From Stropharia rugosoannulata (Eukaryota > Basidiomycota > Agaricomycetes > Agaricales > Strophariaceae): a stretch of 64,000 nt of DNA. Shown here one piece after another: positions 1 through 11,796 of the stretch. The notes under the pieces are model-generated. The model did not search any database. It was not told where the DNA came from and worked only from the letters and a program-made list of their open reading frames with translations. Both the position numbers and the translations under genes were made by a program. The DNA lies in NCBI GenBank assembly GCA_028532985.1, contig JANCIK010000012.1, positions 2,480,001 to 2,544,000 on the forward strand. The letters are read 5' to 3'. Numbering within the stretch: position 1 is the first letter of the stretch; every line of letters starts with the position of its first letter.

Positions 1-411
1 TTCCATTGCATTACGGCTGCCGAAGGACGGAATGTCGTATTCTCGGCCTTGTTGACACGATGGAAAGAGGCACCAAAAATAGTCGTGTACGACTTCGCGT
101 GCGCCTTGCAGCCTTATTGCATGGCGCACGAACCGGAGTTCTTTGCCAAGACAACATTCATAATTGATGCTTTTCACAGCAAGGGACACACGAAATGCGG
201 CCAGGCTACATTCCTGAAGACTTACTGTGAAGCCGACCAGAAACTAGATGAAATCAACTCAAGTGCAGCAGAATGCGGGAATGGTGGCATTACAAAAATA
301 CGGAAGTCTGTAAGTTATATGACACAAGACAGAGCCATCATCTTCACGAAGGTATTTTTATCTATATGGAATCGCCTCAGAATACAAAAGTTGGAGCTTG
401 GGGTGTTTTAA
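1..411 (+). CDS. C-terminal part of a KDZ-superfamily (CxC5/CxC6, HMGXB3-like) transposase, cut by the window edge
   Basis: The frame is open from base 1, so the 5' part lies outside the window; it ends at a TAA at 409-411. About 136 residues are visible. The conserved blocks are VVYDFACALQPYC, then FIIDAFHSKGHTKCG, then INSSAAECGNGG, then a basic tail after YMTQDRAIIFTKVF. These match the Asp/His/Cys-rich catalytic end of fungal transposases carrying CxC5/CxC6 cysteine clusters, which are related to vertebrate HMGXB3 and belong to the wider KDZ group. The YDFACALQ Asp and the AAECGNGG Glu are candidate catalytic acids (inference from family). No stop or frameshift is visible in the part seen, so it may be intact. 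It is a different branch from the CxC2-type transposase at 5163-9095. Confidence 0.65.
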   Translation, partial: FHCITAAEGRNVVFSALLTRWKEAPKIVVYDFACALQPYCMAHEPEFFAKTTFIIDAFHSKGHTKCGQATFLKTYCEADQKLDEINSSAAECGNGGITKIRKSVSYMTQDRAIIFTKVFLSIWNRLRIQKLELGVF

Positions 412-1077
412 TTATGTATGAAGTATGTAAACTTCTATTTGAAATATAATACCTTGTGCGTGCAAGCAATAAATACTTCTTCTTGAAGTCCGTAAGTAGC
501 TTTGATGTTTGTAGACTTATGTGCACACAGTACACATAACAGCAGAGAGGATATTGTACCCTATGTACTTGTATGCTGAGTACAAATATATCCTACGGCA
601 GATTTATTGTACCCTACGTAGTTGTACACTGAGTACAAATATATCCTACGGCAGATTTATTGTACTCTACGTACTCGTACGCTGAGTACCGCTCAAAGAC
701 AATATCAATGTATCTCATGTAGTTTTATTGTACACTACGTACCCCTACGCGTCATGCAGATGTTTTGGTAAAGGGTAAGACAGTACGTACAACATTTGCA
801 TTTGCACATACGATACATGCTTATTCCTTTCATTAAACACTCTTTAATATTGTAACCCACTTTATACTTCCGTTCTGCATGATTTTGACCCCACCTACAT
901 AGTAAATGCTTGCAGAAAGCGTCAAATTTTGCTATGCAACATACATATCCTTATTATGTAATACATTGTATGATGCAGGGCGGCTGGGACCCGCCAGGCG
1001 GGGTGGGCACATCACATCACGGCAGGGTGCGCTTTGTGCACCCTGTCACATTACAGTTGTCCCCAAATTTGGGTAGA
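412..1077. repeat. AT-rich spacer with about 62-bp tandem repeats
   Basis: No gene is seen. At about 548-700 a unit of about 62 bp containing GAGTACAAATATATCCTACG and TTATTGTACYCTACGTA is present in about two full and one partial copies, with a further diverged copy near 728-750. A GC-richer inverted stretch (GGGTGC...GCACCC) lies at about 1026-1043. The repeats directly follow the transposase stop, so they may be the subterminal region of that element (inference). Confidence 0.6.
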
Positions 1078-2137
1078 CATCAGGAAAAAGACTTTTTTGA
1101 AAAAAGTCTTTTAATTTTTTAAAAAGACTCAAAAAGACTTAAAAAGACCCCAGGAGACCTGGGTCTCTAGGAGACTTTTAAAGCAAAGTCTCCAGGTATC
1201 AAACTTTTAAAGACTTTTTTATGTCTCTAGGAGTCTCTTTAATGTCTTTTTATGTGTCGATAATGTCTCTAGATGTCTCTAAATGTCTTTTAATGTTACA
1301 TTTTTGCTTTATAAAAACATTAAAAACATGACCTCATCTTAGCCAAATCACTACTACATAGACTAGATTGTATTAGTAAGTGTATTTGTATTTGTAAGTA
1401 GGTAATTAGGTATATTTAAATGTACTTAAGATTTGTCATGAAGTAACTATATTAGTCAGCACCTTACATAAACATACAATGGCAAATAAACCATCACATT
1501 AACTTGGGTACAATGGGGAGAGGAACTTATATTGTGGAAATAATTTGCATTAGCCAGGAATTGAACCAACAGCTTCATGCATGACTTAAAACCAGCATAC
1601 TTCCCCCTACACCATGTGCCTGTGTAAGTAGTTTAACTGCAGGTCAAATATGATGATAATGCTCTAGACTACATTAATTTGTTACATCACAAGTCATTGA
1701 ATTTAGTCATGTTCAGATGTATTTTATATAAGATTTACAATGTAGATTACAAGTATTAGTTGACAATAGCTATTCATAAGTCAATTTTTTCCTAGTTTCT
1801 TATGTCTTTAAATCTCTTTTTGAGTCTTTTTGTAGCTTTTTAATACACTTTATGAGACATTTTTAAAATCTTTTAGAGACATAAAAAGATATATACAATT
1901 ACACCAATACATTCAAATACTTAGAAATTTTGAAAGACTTTAAAAGACATAAAAAGACCTAAAAGGACATTGGAAGAATTACATATTTCCCTAAAGTCTC
2001 TAGGAGACCTTTAAAAGTATAAAAAAGACAAAAAATTCACCAAAAGACATATTGATGTCTCAAAAAGACAGTAAATTTCCTAAGAGACACATAGATGTCT
2101 CAAATAGTCTCTTTTCAAAAAAGTGGTTTTCCTGATG
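1078..2137. mobile_element. 1.06-kb non-autonomous inverted-repeat element (R), full copy
   Basis: The ends are inverted repeats starting CATCAGGAAAA, matching at about 28 of 32 bases between 1078-1109 and the reverse complement of 2106-2137. Both arms are crowded with AGAC/GTCT words (GTCTCTAGGAGACTTT-like). No ORF is present. Its centre carries a tRNA-like segment with pol III A and B boxes. The half from the tRNA-like segment to the right end (1553-2139) recurs in the same orientation at 20581-21168 with high identity. The right end abuts the 3' remnant of the DUF6729 gene. A target duplication beyond a possible GA could not be resolved. Confidence 0.65.
1553..1625 (-). other. tRNA-like segment with pol III A and B boxes inside element R
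   Basis: On the minus strand, TGGTGTAGGGG (1604-1614) fits the A-box consensus TRGYNNARNNG, and GGTTCAATTCC (1557-1567) is a perfect B box at normal spacing. A TTTAAGT loop resembles a Leu-UAA anticodon loop. The acceptor and T stems are imperfect here, so this is read as a tRNA-derived promoter region and not as a working tRNA. Confidence 0.5.
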
Positions 2138-2141
2138 GACG

Positions 2142-2276
2142 AGAACGGATGTGCGTGTGAACACCTCCCTCTGTAGAGTTTGTGCCTCATGCGCATCTAT
2201 ACAGAATAAGACCAGGAGCCTTTACATCAGGAGATAAGGCAGTGTAGAGCACAACTCCGGGGGGATCAGACAAATA
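2142..2276 (-). pseudogene. 3' remnant of the DUF6729/exonuclease gene, separated by the KDZ transposon
   Basis: Read on the minus strand from 2276, this encodes LSDPPGVVLYTAL, then ILYRCA, a TGA stop (2187-2189), then GTNSTEGGVHTHIRSR. It joins in frame to ...LIKNGYLS at 16710 once the transposon and one 8-bp duplication are removed. The order DPPG...LYRC.RGTNS.EGGVH is the conserved C-terminal part of DUF6729-exonuclease proteins. The TGA fits a CGA (Arg) codon changed by C to T. The remnant ends where element R begins. Confidence 0.75.
2269..2276. repeat. Left 8-bp target-site duplication GACAAATA
   Basis: GACAAATA at 2269-2276 is repeated exactly at 16710-16717, immediately outside both ends of the 14.4-kb element. 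An 8-bp duplication is the length I recall for Zisupton-type KDZ transposons. Confidence 0.85.
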
Positions 2277-2289
2277 CACATAGTGTAGC

Positions 2290-2369
2290 TACACTGTACC
2301 GACATAGTCATACCTAGGGACACTACAGTGTAGTCGACAGTGTCGGTCCCTAGGAACACCCTCGTACCC
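2290..2369 (+). repeat. Left terminal inverted repeat of the KDZ transposon
   Basis: It begins TACACTGTAC and ends CTCGTACCC. It matches the reverse complement of 16618-16697 at about 70 of 80 positions by eye. Just outside it lies a perfect 14-nt palindrome AGTGTAGCTACACT (2282-2295), which is not conserved at the right end. Confidence 0.85.
2313..2354. other. 42-nt nested T-shaped palindrome, left terminus
   Basis: A 9-bp stem CCTAGGGAC/GTCCCTAGG encloses two perfect hairpins in series, ACTACAGTGTAGT (6-bp arms) and CGACAGTGTCG (5-bp arms). There are no spacer bases. The fold is a three-way T shape like that of parvovirus terminal repeats. The right terminus has the same arrangement. Confidence 0.85.
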
Positions 2370-3055
2370 ACAGTGTATATGGCCTAAACGGGACAAACTA
2401 CACTGTAGTCGATATACTCGTACCCGGGTACGGGCCCTATATGCCGCATTATGCCGTGCAGTCAAGCAGCATTGCATTGCAATAATGCGCGGCATTACAT
2501 TATACTGATGTGCGGCATGGTGAAAAAAGGAATTATGCCGCATTATGCCGTGCAGTCATGCAGTATTGCATTGAAATAGTGCGCGGCATTACATTATACT
2601 AAAATGCGGCATGGGGAAAAAAGTAATTATGCCGGAAATCATGCAGCGTTAGATAGTTGCATGATTCAAGTCAATATGTAGGCTAGTTGGAACTATTGTG
2701 AGTTTGCCGCATGAAGAATAATTGCTATTAAGAAGGTGTGTACTTCACTAGCTTGTATGGACCCTATAAGCTATATGATGCTGCAAGATAGTAATGATAT
2801 GAGTTTGCCGCTCTGAGTTTGCTGCTTTATAAATAATTACTACTGCGAAGTCCATACTTCACTGCTAATATATTTGACTGTATTACATGGTACTTTGCCA
2901 TGATACTTCAAGGTTGGCCGCTTTATGCCATATTGCAAATTCATTGTGGTAATATTCTCTGGGGCCGGAGCTCACCACATAAAAACAAACACTGCCTCAA
3001 GAAATCAATTTTGCCGGATCACAAAATGTTATAAATTTCTACTTATATACAAGGC
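2370..3055. repeat. Left subterminal region with about 90-bp GCCGC-type repeats
   Basis: There is no gene. Two tandem copies of about 90 bp (about 2450-2540 and 2535-2625) contain TATGCCGCATTATGCCGTGC, then GCGCGGCATTACATTATACT, then TGCGGCATGG. Further on come TTTGCCGC-type words at 2701-2920. An additional TACCCGGGTA palindrome lies near 2431. Confidence 0.7.
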
Positions 3056-5073
3056 CTACTCAATATCGGATGACTCTGATGATGACTCTCCATCAGATGC
3101 ATTGCCCGCAGAATCAATGGATGACATGTTCACATCTTGCTCCTCAAATTCTTCAATGTCATCATCGTCCGAGTCTCCCTCAATGTCCTCAGGAATGTCT
3201 TCAATTTGAATGTGGGCAAAAAAATTTATACCAGCGGAGGGTCGGGCCAAACTATCAGACTGTGATGAGCTTTGCAGTTGGGCAGGCAGAATTGTAGTGG
3301 AAGCGGCCATATGACTAGAACCAATATGAAGTGTGGCAATCGACATCATTTCATTGTCGTCAAAATCATCGAGCTGAGGCAAGGCACTTGTGCCAGGGAG
3401 GGATAGAGGCATCTCATCAAAATCTTCAAGTGATGGTGTACTTGACTTGGCAGGAATCATACCATCAAAGTCTTCAAATGAGGGCACACTTGATTTTGCC
3501 GGATTGACATTTTGCTTTTCCACATTTGCCGCAGAGTCCTCGGGATTGCCGCTGGCCAATGTAGTTATCAGATCATCATCAAAGTCTGATGTCTGTGGGA
3601 GCTTATGAGATGCCAGGGTGCTGGGTGGTGCAGGAGCCTCGGGCATATAAATGTCATCGTCATCATCAAAGTCAGATGGCTGTGGCAATGTGGCAGCATC
3701 AGGGAGTTGTAAAAACAATTCATTGTCATTGAAGTCGTCAGATTGTGGTGGCATGCCAGAATGAGTCGTGTGATCATTGTTGTGATCAACCATTGTTGCT
3801 GCGGCAAAATCAGAAATGCAGCCATCTCCTGCGGGCAACTCGTCGTCGAAGTCCTCCAATGTCGGCACAGAAGGGTCTGTTAGTTCTTCAAATGCTTTCA
3901 TCACTATGTCAGAAATGCTACAGGAATGTTGACTGTCATCGCCAGATTCAGTATTCAAGTCAATGTCACGGAAGCGGGGATCTTGCAGCAAACTTGAATC
4001 GACTTCAGGTGGTGCAACATTGCCGCTGCCTGCAAAAGAAAAAACTGGGGAAACCTGACGAGGTGACTGATATCCTGATGCAGAGGCCATGCTACCATCC
4101 TCCAGGGGTGTATTGTAGTCTGAGCAACTATGAGCTAGGGGGTCATGGGTCGGGCGCCATTGCAGGACTTCTTGCTTTGTTGGTTCGTATGAAGTGTCTC
4201 CTTTCTGAAGAATGGCCTCACGGATATCAAATGCACCAATCATTCGCCGTGTACTGAGATTAACATCAGTTTTAAATGATGCTTGCATTGCATCGGAGTG
4301 CTCCTCTATTTGAGATAGTGCTTCAAAGGCCTCACGGCAAAGTTGTTGAAGTGTAAGGCAGTTATCGCATTTGAGTGGTGTCAGGCGTGCATGGGGCTTG
4401 CTGGGAAAATCCTCATCTGCAGGTGGCTCAATTGTAGGCACGTCTTCTTCTTTGTTGAGCTGAGGATCTTGCAGCGCAATATTGATGAGGGGGTGCGGCA
4501 AACTTTCGGGCACATGTTGCGGCAAATTATCTTTATAGATGCAAAGTGCAGTATTGAGTGTATACTGGTCAAGGTGGGCAAAATTGCTATGGCCGGGGTT
4601 CCACCAATCCAGATAGTACTTGCTAGCCGTGATATATTCTTCCTTTGGATCAAGAGCAGATGGGTAGAGGGCAATTACTTCCATAAATTCATCAGTGAAA
4701 GAAAAGTTTGCTGCAGTTGATAAACAGAATTGATCAGCCAATGATCGGATAACGAAAGGGATGGGAATGCCGAGGGTCATTGTTGAAGATAGGCCAATGA
4801 ATGACATAGCAAACTTCTATTGTTTTAGTATTTGGTAGTCAATAAATAAATGCTTGGAGAAAGGATTACTAAGCTTACCAGTTCAGTGCGTAAATGTGAC
4901 AAGCGTGCTTCACGTGCCCTGTTGCCTTCCAGGCTATGAACAATGGCAGGAATAGCCACACGGAAACGAGACTCGAAGTAGGCAATCACAGTTGCAATAT
5001 ACTTGCGTGCAGGATGGTCGAGAACGTCACCAGTGTTGAGAGGGTTGAAGCAGTGCACTACAGGAGTAGACAT
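3056..5073 (-). CDS. Acidic-repeat protein encoded next to the KDZ transposase (function unknown)
   Basis: There are two exons, 4879-5073 and 3056-4816, in phase 0, giving 651 residues. The ATG at 5073 gives MSTPVVHCFNP. The first half is globular-looking, with no family recognised. It includes YYLDWWNPGHSNFAHLDQYT and a CDNC pair. The second half holds about seven spaced copies of an acidic motif around P..xDFDD (LEDFDDELP, PSDFDDDDD, QTSDFDDD, FEDFDGM, LEDFDEM, LDDFDDNE). It ends in an Asp/Glu/Ser tail (SDDDDIEEFEEQD, SSSESSDIE). The gene lies 89 bp downstream of the transposase stop on the same strand and uses GCCGC-rich codons like the rest of the element. A chromatin or nucleic-acid mimic role is possible but unproven. 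Confidence 0.7.
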
Positions 5074-5162
5074 AGTGGACAAATGAGGTGTTGTTTGAAA
5101 AAATTGGGGACAGAGATGGTGGTTGTATGTAAAGAAGATTATATTTGAACAATACATTTATT

Positions 5163-8100
5163 TCACATTATTGATTCAAACTCAGCAGACTCCAATGAAA
5201 AGTGACAGTTTGCGTTAACGGCAAGCCGGTGCCAGTCCCACTGCTTTCGTTCTGCATATGCCCGTGGCCCTGCGGCCATCTTGTTTGCCGCATCAGCAAT
5301 GATTGCCGCCCAGAATTGGCTTTTGTGTAGAAAATACTTGACCGTCCACATCATTTCATTTCGAATGTAAGTTCTTTCTTCATTCCACCTTGCATGTGTT
5401 GCTCGTGCTCGAAGCCAGTGTATACGTTTGACTGTAAATAAGGTTCATCATGCCCGATGAGTGAAAATGTTTGCTGAATAGTTGGCCGCAAGTCATTCAC
5501 AAAATAATGACTTACATTCTAGTACGGTTGCCGCATCACTAGAGTCAGATACACCAGCATTTGCATAAAATCTGCGGCTAACAGATTGCCATATCCATGA
5601 CAATGTCAGTCTCGTTGAGCCTGTTTGATTAGGCTGTAAAATTGCCGTGCTACATCGAATGTCCTCTTTCTTCAAAGGTTGATAAATGTGTAGTGCATCA
5701 GCAGCAATGTCACCCAACACTTCAAGCCTGCTACGGTTCCATGAGTACATTTGGCACAAGAAGGAGATTTTCTGATTCAGTTCAACAATTGCTGTGCGGC
5801 CACGGGTTCTGACACCTTTTCTTGGTGCATTTCGAATTTGATCTGTGAACCTAAATGACTTTTCCGCAATGGCTTCGCATATTTGTGTGAGGTAATGGTG
5901 AGCCTTTTTTCGCCGCATAGGTAGTTCATGTTCATTGTATATGTGATCAATGTTCAAGTATGATGGCAAAAATATTTCAACGTGTTCTGGGGGAATATCA
6001 GAGTCATATTCGGCTATCTCTGCCTGCTTTGATTTGCCTTTGTGCCGTCTAGAATGTGGTTGAAGACTAAATGGAATGTGAACATCATCTTCATTTGTCA
6101 TTGCGGCAGTACATTCAGTTTCTGATGGTTCTGACATGTCCAAGTTGTCCCAATTTGAAGTGGCTGTATTGTCTGCCGTGACAATGGCTGCATTTGGCTG
6201 CTGGTCAAATGGAATAACAGTAACCGCAGCATTCTTTTCAAGTTGTGTTAGTTGTGTCAGTAGTGGAATTAAAGCAGCCCGGTCCTTTTGAATATTTTCA
6301 AGTGATGCATCATGTTTGTCCTTGCAATAGCGGCGAATGCTATATTGAATTGACATTCTGTGCGGCAAAATAAGTATGGTAAAGTCAGTGACTCAATGGC
6401 CAAATGCAGCAAACTTACTGTTTCTCTTCAACCATTAGGGCATAGTGAATCCATTTTTCTATTGCTGACATTTTGTAGTTATCGGCAAAGTCATGGTCTT
6501 CCTCCGTCCCAAGTTTGATTCTTGCTGCATATAGGTCCATCACAGTCTTGTCATGACCGCAGCGTTCTTCAGCCTCTTCAATTTCTTCTCTCCAGCAAGC
6601 AACTTCTTCTGGACGCACACTGTTGGTTAGATTATAGAGGTACTCTTTACTGTTTGCAAGCTCCCTCTTTGTTTGATGATAGCGGCGAACCAGAGATTGT
6701 ACAATACCCAATGCCTTTTTGTGATTTGCATCATTGCAATGATCATCAATGACTTCTGCACGGTGTGCTAAAGTAGCAGTCCTGACTGTCGGTGAAATTG
6801 AATTTAAAGATGACCACATTGACTCCAATATTTCGCCGGCAGTTACACCAGAGCCTGGAATAAAGGATGTTGCATATCGGAAAAAGCATTCATCTTTGTG
6901 GGCATGTACATGGAATAGTCCAATTGCTGATTCGATTTGGATTCCCTGCAGCAATAAATGTCCAATTCGCCGCTGAAGGTGGATGATGTACTGGCAAACT
7001 ATGTCATAAATAATCATCAGCCCTTGCTTACTATCAACATTTGTTGTATTAATGGCCTGCAATAGAGCATAGTCAACATTTTTTTGCTGTTCGCCCTTAA
7101 AGAGGTCAACAACACTGTTAGGAGCATAACATCCATGGCGTGCACAGGCAATGGCAACTTTGCCAGTACGGTCACATGCGGTGGATGCAAGCAATGCATT
7201 CATAATAGCGCGGAATGAATTTTCGCAAGGTGCCTTCTGAGAATAGGACATATGTCAATGATAACGCGGCAAATTTAAGAATGTGGCCAACTATGTTTGC
7301 CGCATGGTCACTGACTGTTTGAGTTTCTATTGCCCTGGACAAAAAATCATGATAGTCAGCTTCTCGTGGATCCATTAGGCCACCCTCAGAGAGCCAAACA
7401 TCAGCATTTGATTGTTCGTTACGAACATGGTCCGCTTTGAAATTGCCGTCAGCAACAAACATCCTCCGATACACAAAACTGTGAAGATATTAAGTACTGA
7501 TTGATAAATTCTGTCAATGACTTAACTTTCCTGTCTTTTGAAGTCAAGTCATCAACCCATTTCTCCGGCAAATTCACCCCAGGAATTGGACATGCTGGAC
7601 AATAGACACAAAGTTCGCCGGGAGTCACTTGCATTGGTGACCGATCATTATGACCAAATCCATTCCATTTCAATTTTTTCAACCAACGCCAAATTCTGGT
7701 CATGCGGCGAAATATGTTGTAGACATTTGCCACAGCAGTTGGACTGAGCGGCATAGTCAGGCGTTTTAGCAACTGGAAGAATTGATATGCAGAAGACTTC
7801 AACTCTAGGTTGCACAAGCGGAAATGGTCCAGGACCTGTGTTGTAAAAAGAGTTCTGATCCTGATAAAACTTGCCGGGATCAGGCGCTGAGACACAATAT
7901 CGGCAACAAGCTCTTCTTCCGTGGGAGATTGGCATGAACAAGTAACCATTGCCAGATAGTGAAGACCATTGGTGTGAATGATACGAACATAAGCATTGCA
8001 GAGCAAGTCAGTGGTTGGCCGCTGATCCATTGAACTTGAATTATTGAGATATGCGGGCAAAGTTGACATTTCTGAATCCAAGTCCTCTTCGTCTAATTGA

Positions 8101-9095
8101 TCTTCTTCCTCATCCGGTGGTTCAATTTCATCAAGAATTTGTTCTGTATCTGTGGAAGTGCTTGCAGCATAGACTCGGTCAAAGTATTGCTGATATGCTT
8201 CATCAGTTGCCGCTTCATTGTCTCCGGCCATATTGTCAACATTCTCAGATAAGTCATTGGCCATGTCAATGTCATCCATCACAAAAGTTTCATGATCTGC
8301 AGCATTCTCCTGGTAAGCAGTGCTCAGCAATGTTTGCTCAGCCAAGTCATTGTGCACTTCAAAAGCTTCAAGTCTCTCCATGGTAGCCTTCAAAGTTGAA
8401 CATAGTCCCATTTTGCCTTGATGTTTGATTAAGACATAACAACCAACCTCCCACAAGTCTGCCTTTCGAAAGTATAGTCCAGTCCATTTTTCTATACGGT
8501 GGAAGGGGTTGACCAGATGAGATTGCCGCATGCAAGTGCGGCAAAGTATCTCAGGCAATGTACAGTCAACACATCGGTAGACAGCTAGCTTGGGCATATT
8601 GCACTGTTGACATTCCCGCACACTTTGCCGCAGAGCCTCTCTAGACAGCAAGGCTTGAAGAAGAGGTTTTGCCTGTTGAACATACTCCATGATATAGTGA
8701 CGGTGCGTCTAGTTTTCCATGACACAACAATTGCGATAGTTGAACAATTGCCGCATTATGCAAATATTATATTTAGACATCTCGGCAAATATTATTACAA
8801 ATTTGAATTTCAGACTTACTTTCTTAGGCCTTCCTGGTGGAGCATGGTTTTCGAAAAGATTGCCGCTATTATTAAACTCTGCGGCAAACTCCAAATTTGC
8901 TTGATCATGGTCAGTGTCGAGATGTTGAGTTGAACTTGTTGTAGGCTCTGATACCCTTGTATTTGTCTTTGCAGATCGTTTCTTCAAGGTTGCACCCTGC
9001 TCGTCAATATCGTAGAACACATGTGACTGCATGCGTGGATCCGAGGCAGGTATAAATTCATTGCGCCTACTTCTCTTGCTTGGTCGGTCAGCCAT
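5163..9095 (-). CDS. CxC2-type KDZ transposase, complete
   Basis: Six exons read 9095-8820, 8708 to about 7522, 7478-7316, 7236-6419, 6357-5516 and 5431-5163, totalling 3555 nt or about 1184 residues, the usual length for the family. The second donor is uncertain (7521 or 7526); only 7521 keeps frame. The N-terminus is basic (MADRPSKRSRR). The CxC2 zinc cluster has C125/C128, C138/C141, C148/C151, H156 and H162, ending HLVNPFHRIEKWTG. A second pair is CVYCPACPIPG. The catalytic core has VADGNFKAD (D about 498), IIYDIVCQY (D about 620) and PGSGVTAGEILESMW (E about 677/680), with HVHAHKDECFFRY between. The C-terminus has HWLRARATHARWNEE. The protein would cut and join the element's own ends. 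No inactivating change is seen. Confidence 0.9.
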
Positions 9096-9291
9096 TGCGA
9101 AGGACAGTGGGGATGAAAGGAAACACAATTGTGACCATGCCACAATTGGAATATATATATTACTCTATCCTTATCATTGTGTCATTATTCTATATCGGTT
9201 GTGGCATAACAATGTGATGATGGACAAGATAATCAAATTGATTGAATCAATATATAAACAGCCATGGAATGTACATGTCACCGAACACACA
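9096..9291. promoter_or_regulatory. Divergent promoter between transposase and accessory gene
   Basis: This is the 196 bp between the transposase ATG (9095, leftward) and the accessory-gene ATG (9292, rightward). It contains TATA-like runs ATATATATATTA (about 9152-9163) and AATATATAAAC (9248-9258). It probably drives both genes (inference from spacing and orientation). Confidence 0.5.
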
Positions 9292-11623
9292 ATGTCTTCC
9301 TTTGTTTCCCCAGATGTTTATCCTCCTTGCAAACAGGGCACTGGACAGCAAAATGGGCGACACTATACCCATGCTGAGAAAGCAATCATGAAACCATTCA
9401 AGGACAAGTACCTGGCAGCAAGAACTGTTGCAGAGCGTCGGAATATTATTTGCCAGGAGATCTTGTCCCACCTTTTTGATTATTGGATTCCACGAGTACC
9501 TGGTGGAGTTTCATGCATTGATATAAATGGAGTGTCAAAGGTGGCTTCTGGTATTTGAAAGAATAAATTTATTTCTTACCTGGAGTAGACAGTAGTGGAT
9601 TATATACGAAATAACTGGAGGTTGAACAAGAGACTCACCCAAAAGTCCAATTTGCGAGTTACTCTGGCTACTGTGCTGTGGAACAATCACCAGGAGCAGG
9701 TGTATCGTAAAATCTATGAGATACAAATGTTGCCATATGATGATTCAAAAGCTCCACCAAATATCTTCAGGCATAGGTCATCTGCCATCAAGAAAATACT
9801 GGATAACATGTCAAAAACAGAACTTGATGCACTGGAGGAAGAGCGCAAGAAGATAAAGGAAACTGGATATACTTCAGATGTGTGCGTTCAGTATGTTACA
9901 TCTTTCTCATTAGATGGTCATGAATCAATGCAGCAATCTAGAAACGCACAAAAGTTCTGTCGAGCAAGAATTGCAAAGGCTGATAGACTGCACTGGTTAG
10001 AAATGGGTGTTTTGTCACTAACATTCACCGCTGGGAAACTTGATGGGCGCCAATGGGGTGTTGCAGTGTAATTGTTTCTGACTTTGCCGCAATCATTAAC
10101 TCAATGACCAACCTTCTTTCTAGTTATGACAATGTTAATGACATTCTTGGCATGAATGGAAAGTCATTTGTGCAGTTGCACGGAAGTTTGGTTGATGAAG
10201 TTCGCCGTATGTGGTTCAATTACATTGAGAAGGCAAAGCTTATACTGGACCCTGAGGACCATGACGAAGGTTTATCTGGTTACATCAAGGTTATCTCTGG
10301 TGCAAATGGCTTTCCGGTGATTGTTGACCCCCCGGCAAACTTCAACACACTCAGCCACGACACATTGGAAGACATCTATCGCGAGTACATCAACACTCAT
10401 TATCGTGTGTCTTTCATTTTGTCTGCAAATTATTAAAAAGTAATTAAACTGACTTCATAAGAGCTTGCAAATTCATTCAAGTACAAGTCTGCGCCATGGA
10501 CTAAGATTGCCGCACATCAGTATGATTTTATTGACAAACAATACCTACCGGCAAACTTCACCATTCAGTCGGCAAAAGAGCTTAGCAAGAAAACACTCAT
10601 CCAATTTATTGAATTTATTGTTGAGCGGCAAGAACGCAAGCCATTGCCAAGTGTATTCCGTTTTGCAAAGGTACAAAGTGCCAAGAAGGTTGACATGGAC
10701 ACACTTATTGTCTCAAGATACCCTGACGAAGAAAACTACGAAGAAAGACAAGCCATTGAGAATAAAAAAATGTTGAAAGCCAAGGAAGCAAAATCAAAGA
10801 AATGAGTTCGCCGTGGCAAAGGAGAAAAGCAGTTGCCGTTGTTGGCCGAACTCATGGTAAGTAATAGTTATGATTGAGCAGGATTTAATGACTCAGAGCA
10901 TTCTCTTACCAGCGGCAAACTCCTGAGCCTTCCACTGATCTCGGCCAAAATATGGTGTTAACAACAACCTCTATGCCTTCATTGCCGCAACCAGACTTGG
11001 CAGCATTTATGCATCAGTTCCCGTCGCCACATGTTCATCAACCAACAGTACGGGGTACTACCATATCTAACATGCAGCAAACTCCGGGCAATATACCAGA
11101 CCACTTGATAGATCCAGCTTTGCGGAATGAAGAAGTCCTAGAGCATCCAGGTGTTATTCAGTATCTTGCGCCATCTTCAAGGCCTCCAGCATATGGCCAG
11201 CCTCCTCAGCAAAATATTGAATGGACGACACAAACAATTATGCAAATGCCGCAATCATTGGCACCAGAAACTTTGCCTGCTGCTGCAATTTCTTTGGAGT
11301 CGTTATATGTAAATAATGATTTGGCCGCAGCAGGGCAACTTGGTGACGTCAGTCTTCCAACTCCTCGACCATCAAGTTCACCATATCCAGAAAATGCCGC
11401 AAATGACAAGCGGGCAACTCGTGGCCGCATGGCAAATGTATCCACTTTGCCACATCAAGATGAGGTTGACGTTGAAAATGAAATAAGTCAGATGCAAGCT
11501 AGAGCCCGTAAAGGGAAAGCAAGAGAGAAGGACGAAGCAGTAGTGGCAAGACCTAACACACGAAGTGCAGCAGCATCACAAAGACACCAGACAAGAGCTA
11601 CAACTTCGAAGACCCGGAAATAG
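9292..11623 (+). CDS. KDZ-associated protein of unknown function, with an in-frame TGA
   Basis: Six exons fit by phase: 9292-9495, 9589-9890, 9942-10067, 10124-10404, 10462-10856 and 10913-11623. Recognisable segments are VVDYIRNNWRLNKRL, MSKTELDALEEERKK, ADRLHWLEMGVLSLTF and YREYINTHYQLANSF, then SAPWTKIAAHQYDFID. This order (a basic region, an 'EEER' helix, then 'HYR.. W..I') is what I recall of the unknown ORF paired with CxC2 KDZ transposases in mushrooms. The frame meets TGA at 10803-10805 after about 418 residues. Beyond it the same frame continues (VRRGKGEKQ), splices in phase and runs to 11623, 672 codons in all. The TGA fits CGA (Arg) changed by C to T. The tail is Pro/Ala-rich then basic (TRSAAASQRHQTRATTSKTR). 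Confidence 0.65.
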
Positions 11624-11796
11624 TTACTTTGTCTTCATGTGTTTAATGTGTCGGCAAAGTCAACTTAAATCAAATTATCACACATTTCTGACACAAGGCA
11701 TAAAGTTCATTGAGCATGCACAGTGAAACTATATATGCGCATAAGACGGCCATTACATTGCTGCAACACAAGACAAACATTTATTACAAAAACTAA

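Noticed and set aside
3070..4257. Plus-strand frames opposite the acidic-repeat gene
   Set aside because: They are mirror artefacts of the acidic repeats; the minus-strand gene has matching exons, start and stop.
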